The notes under the pieces were generated by a model. The model was not told where the DNA came from. It was given only the letters and a program-made list of their open reading frames with translations, and searched no databases. A stretch of DNA of 49,848 nucleotides from a virus, in the IMG/VR virus record IMGVR_UViG_3300028610_000388, positions 1-49,848 of that record; one strand, 5' to 3'. Positions 48,217 through 49,848 of the stretch are shown here, one piece after another; position 1 is the first letter of the stretch; each line of letters opens with the position of its first letter. The position numbers and the translations under genes are program-made.

Positions 48217-48426
48217 AAAAGTATTATCGACTATCCCTCCCGCAAACACAAGGACAATTCTTGAGAATGCGCAATTTGGTGGAACATATTCGACGAGCGC
48301 AGCCAAATGCTTATTTTTGGGCTAAATTACCCATATTACTTTTCTAGGAATATTTCAAGATTTGTGTGGACGAACAAGGTTTGTGATGATATCGTAGGAA
48401 TTGTAGAACGTTAACGGAGTAACATT
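48217..48426. other. Divergent intergenic region, about 210 bp
   Basis: No ORF with a ribosome site. AT-rich, between the leftward methyltransferase and the rightward gene at 48427. Several weak promoter-like sets (for example plus TTGAGA with CATATT 18 nt away) but none convincing. Probably contains the promoters of both sides. Confidence 0.5.
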
Positions 48427-48552
48427 GTGACGACAATGGATGTTGACAAGACAGTAATGCGGGAACAGGATGTATTTGGCCGTTGGAAGCGTTTATACAC
48501 CTTGAACCCTGGTAACAGCTTTGAACGCCCGGAGCTTTATCTTAACCGATAA
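48427..48552 (+). CDS. 41-aa ORF overlapping a terminator (possible leader peptide)
   Basis: GTG 48427 with GGAG 7 nt upstream; 41 codons, ATG 48436 also in frame. MTTMDVDKTVMREQDVFGRW ... NSFERPELYLNR. Its last codons form one arm and the loop of a terminator ending in eight T. A ribosome stalled here could change termination, as in classical attenuators. Confidence 0.5.
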   Translation: MTTMDVDKTVMREQDVFGRWKRLYTLNPGNSFERPELYLNR

Positions 48553-48573
48553 CAAGCCGAGGGCGTTTTTTTT
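48524..48573 (+). terminator. Terminator embedded in the end of the leader ORF
   Basis: AACGCCC (48524-48530) pairs with GGGCGTT (48561-48567) followed by eight T (48566-48573). The 30-nt loop holds another hairpin, TTATC/GATAA. Genes continue downstream, so read-through must occur. Confidence 0.7.
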
Positions 48574-48577
48574 AGAC

Positions 48578-48799
48578 ATGAAGGTATTATCGGTTATGAT
48601 AAAAAAAGCTTTGCCGACAAGGATGTTAAGCTCTTTGAAAAAAGCATATTGCGGACTGTACTCGATAGGCCCCGTGACACGTCTAAGACACGTTGCGGAC
48701 TTGGCCAGGGAGTTGCGGGGTTCGCCCAACTATCAAATGTCCTGCGCCGTCTGCCCGCTTGACGACAGGCCCTTATGTTACACTGATTGCTCGGCCTAA
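48578..48799 (+). CDS. Small basic protein with Cys site
   Basis: 73 aa from ATG 48578, right after the terminator; a later ATG (48596) is possible. Basic helix (RLRHVADLARELRGSPNYQM) and CAVCPLDDRPLCYTDC at the end. No good ribosome site. It may be a small DNA-binding regulator; not recognised. Confidence 0.5.
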   Translation: MKVLSVMIKKALPTRMLSSLKKAYCGLYSIGPVTRLRHVADLARELRGSPNYQMSCAVCPLDDRPLCYTDCSA

Positions 48800-48846
48800 C
48801 AAGCCACCGTAAAGCTTAACAGTCCTTATCCCAGTAACATAAGGAC
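48771..48846 (+). promoter_or_regulatory. Mutually exclusive RNA stems ahead of the basic-protein gene
   Basis: GTAACATAAGG (48834-48844) can pair with CCTTATGTTAC (48771-48781, 11 bp perfect). Alternatively ATAAGGAC (48839-48846) pairs with GTCCTTAT (48822-48829, 8 bp, 9-nt loop). Both cannot form together. It precedes the ribosome site of the gene at 48879. Confidence 0.5.
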
Positions 48847-48878
48847 AAAAGCGGTCTTGCGCCTAAAAAGAGGACGAA

Positions 48879-49136
48879 ATGAGCAGGAAAAACGGATATA
48901 GACTAACAACGGCAAACTTGAAAACTCGGGGCTTAACAAACGAGGAATACCAACAGCAACGTCTTGAGATTGCCGCGACAGAGCTATTGGAACACAAGGC
49001 CAAGTATCGTAAGGGTAAGAAGAAAGCCTATAACCCAGGCAAGAAGAAACGCCGAGATTGGCCGGGTAAGATACCATACTCTGATTGGCAGCACATGCAG
49101 AGTATAAAGCAGGAAGTGAAACACTCTTTAGGATAA
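48879..49136 (+). CDS. Very basic hypothetical protein
   Basis: 85 aa, AAGAGGA upstream. Helical N-terminal half, then KYRKGKKKAYNPGKKKRRDW. Composition suggests DNA or RNA binding. Not recognised. Confidence 0.55.
   Translation: MSRKNGYRLTTANLKTRGLTNEEYQQQRLEIAATELLEHKAKYRKGKKKAYNPGKKKRRDWPGKIPYSDWQHMQSIKQEVKHSLG
49117..49133 (+). promoter_or_regulatory. Recurrent late-gene leader motif, copy 3
   Basis: TGAAACACTCTTTAGGA, closely matching the copies at 7772-7794 and 8297-8317. Here it overlaps the end of the basic-protein gene and precedes the ATG at 49143. Confidence 0.45.
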
Positions 49137-49142
49137 GAGAGA

Positions 49143-49268
49143 ATGAAACACGTTCCAAATGCGTTGACGACAGAGACTCTTGACAAGTCCGATAAGGGAG
49201 AAGATATGCATGAGTTCTCCAGTATTGAGGAATTGATGAATGAGAGCCAGTTGGAAGATAGAGACTGA
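49143..49268 (+). CDS. 41-aa protein, antitoxin-like N-terminus
   Basis: ATG with AGAGAG upstream; MKHVPNALTTETLDKSDKGE ... SSIEELMNESQLEDRD. The PNA-T-TL--SD-G start and acidic helical end recall RelB/DinJ-type antitoxins and their N-terminal DNA-binding strand. No toxin gene is evident beside it. The next gene overlaps it by 29 nt. Confidence 0.45.
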   Translation: MKHVPNALTTETLDKSDKGEDMHEFSSIEELMNESQLEDRD

Positions 49269-49491
49269 GCAGGGGCGTTACTTGTATTGCTTTTGTCCGG
49301 AATGTTCAATGCCCCTAAGAGGTAGTCGGAAGACTGATTGGCTTTGGTGTGCGAATAAGCGATGTAGCTTTGCAACAACAAAAGGTAGGTTTTGCCGGGA
49401 GAATAAAGCGATTGATATCAAGCCAAGTTCTCCGGCAATTGACGAACGAGACAACAGGATTAAGATGTTACTACGCAAGGTTTTTGTATGA
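49240..49491 (+). CDS. Zinc-ribbon hypothetical protein
   Basis: 83 aa, ATG 49240 inside the previous gene with GAGG 8 nt upstream. CFCPECSMPLRGSR ... WLWCANKRCSF is a clear four-Cys ribbon (about residues 18-42), followed by a basic tail. One of many such proteins in this genome. Confidence 0.6.
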   Translation: MRASWKIETEQGRYLYCFCPECSMPLRGSRKTDWLWCANKRCSFATTKGRFCRENKAIDIKPSSPAIDERDNRIKMLLRKVFV

Positions 49492-49515
49492 AACTTAAAA
49501 AGAAACACCAAAGTC

Positions 49516-49683
49516 TCATTCAGCTAATCTATCTCTGATGGACTGCTCCCATACTCGAAGGTCAGCCGTGCGTTGCTGTTGGCCGAAGAACAGCCGTAAG
49601 CTGGAGATATACGGATCTTCACGCTGAACAGCACAGCCAGAGCAAAAGAGTAGAACGAACAAAATAATCTTGAATATTCTCAT
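49516..49683 (-). CDS. Small lipoprotein
   Basis: 55 aa from ATG 49683, 7 nt after a -10 box; the ORF is open further upstream but those codons contain the promoter. MRIFKIILFVLLFCSGCAVQ gives a signal peptide with a lipobox-like CSGC. The mature part is helical (FFGQQQRTADLRVWEQSI). An outer-membrane spanin is possible given its length, but it is far from the holin. Confidence 0.5.
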   Translation of the reverse strand: MRIFKIILFVLLFCSGCAVQREDPYISSLRLFFGQQQRTADLRVWEQSIRDRLAE

Positions 49684-49698
49684 ATAACCCATTATACC
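49670..49698 (+). promoter_or_regulatory. Candidate late promoter, sigma70-like
   Basis: TTGAAT (49670-49675), a 17-nt spacer and TATACC (49693-49698) lie on the plus strand just before the terminal repeat, upstream of the 28-kb late operon. The -35 is good and the -10 is 4 of 6. It overlaps a better -10 (TATAAT) on the other strand, so the two promoters may exclude each other. It is the only plus-strand promoter-like site I see before the terminase genes. Confidence 0.35.
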
Positions 49699-49718
49699 AC
49701 AAAAAGAAGAAAAGTAAA
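49691..49718 (-). promoter_or_regulatory. Promoter of the lipoprotein gene
   Basis: Minus strand TTTACT (49718-49713), 16-nt spacer, TATAAT (49696-49691). The ATG begins 7 nt later, so the message is probably leaderless. Confidence 0.6.
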
Positions 49719-49848
49719 GGATTACTGAGATGCCCCACAAAGGATCACGGCCATACAAGATCAAGCCAGGCCACAAAAGACCCAAGAAGGCCAAGAAGGT
49801 GCGGAAGAGATAGTGGCGAAGAAACGGAAAAAGAGCAATCGGGGGCCG
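49705..49848. repeat. Terminal direct repeat, right copy
   Basis: Exact second copy of bases 1-144. The 27-codon basic ORF therefore appears again at 49730-49813, and the first 36 bases of the small terminase gene at 49813-49848. Confidence 0.95.

Noticed and set aside
48102-48306. Longer N-terminus for the N6-methyltransferase (to 48306 or 48216)
   Set aside because: The segment contains a 12-bp inverted repeat and a second hairpin just before a well-placed ribosome site at 48099; the shorter start is preferred but not proven.
49143-49491. Toxin-antitoxin pair
   Set aside because: The 41-aa protein looks antitoxin-like at its N-terminus, but the next gene is a zinc ribbon with no toxin motif.
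1-49848. CRISPR array, integrase or insertion sequence
   Set aside because: No regularly spaced direct repeats, no tyrosine or serine recombinase motifs, and no transposase or flanking inverted repeats were seen.

Overview
The window is one essentially complete tailed-phage genome of podovirus (T7-like) build. Its first 144 bases recur exactly as its last 144, so the unit is 49,704 bp, either circular or with short direct terminal repeats. Genes are packed head to tail with many ATGA, TAATG and GTGA overlaps. There is one tRNA and no integrase, ribosomal RNA, CRISPR array or insertion sequence. Signal peptides, a lipoprotein and an outer-membrane-like beta protein point to a Gram-negative (double-membrane) host. 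A frequent Asp-Pro-Asn motif in the exported proteins is a weak hint of Planctomycetota; this is inference only.

Layout. (1) 26-28057, plus strand: a single late operon with small and large terminase, portal, scaffold, major capsid protein, a capsid accessory protein, a beta-helix protein, tail adaptor, tail nozzle with a LamG-like insertion, three or four internal or ejection proteins, a tail fibre with a T7 gp17-type head, then membrane and lysis genes including a probable holin. It ends at a strong hairpin at 28069-28111. (2) 39738-28128, minus strand: the early or accessory operon, about 35 small genes, many with CxxC zinc ribbons, plus a PD-(D/E)XK nuclease, a Gp37/Gp68-type protein, a probable OB-fold or ssDNA-metabolism protein, a coiled-coil protein, a tRNA-Ile(UAU) and two unexplained structured RNA candidates. 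(3) 39796-45477, plus strand: a ribbon-helix-helix regulator, an HNH-AP2 endonuclease, a YopX-like protein, a cytosine-C5 methyltransferase with a second long ORF in another frame, and an N4/N6 methyltransferase whose 3' end is rearranged around an inserted HNH gene. (4) 48099-46104, minus strand: an N6-type methyltransferase and a coiled-coil protein. (5) 48427-49491, plus strand: small regulatory-looking genes, then a minus-strand lipoprotein gene next to the terminal repeat.

How it works together. The virion module is complete and T7-like, but no DNA polymerase, primase, helicase, RNA polymerase or recognisable endolysin was found, so replication probably uses host enzymes or unrecognised proteins. 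Three methyltransferases without evident partner restriction enzymes probably protect phage DNA. The divergent promoters at 39746-39823 look like the early regulatory switch.

Most unusual points: Sec-type signal peptides on the outward-facing tail proteins (beta-helix, nozzle, fibre and a small protein between them) but not on head or internal proteins; two protein-like 413-codon frames occupying the same 1.24 kb; a displaced methyltransferase C-terminus beside an HNH gene; a 16-bp-closed structured RNA next to the tRNA; tandem RNA elements of identical topology; and several promoters whose -10 box lies 6-7 nt before an ATG, which suggests leaderless messages. All calls come from reading the sequence; no database search was run.
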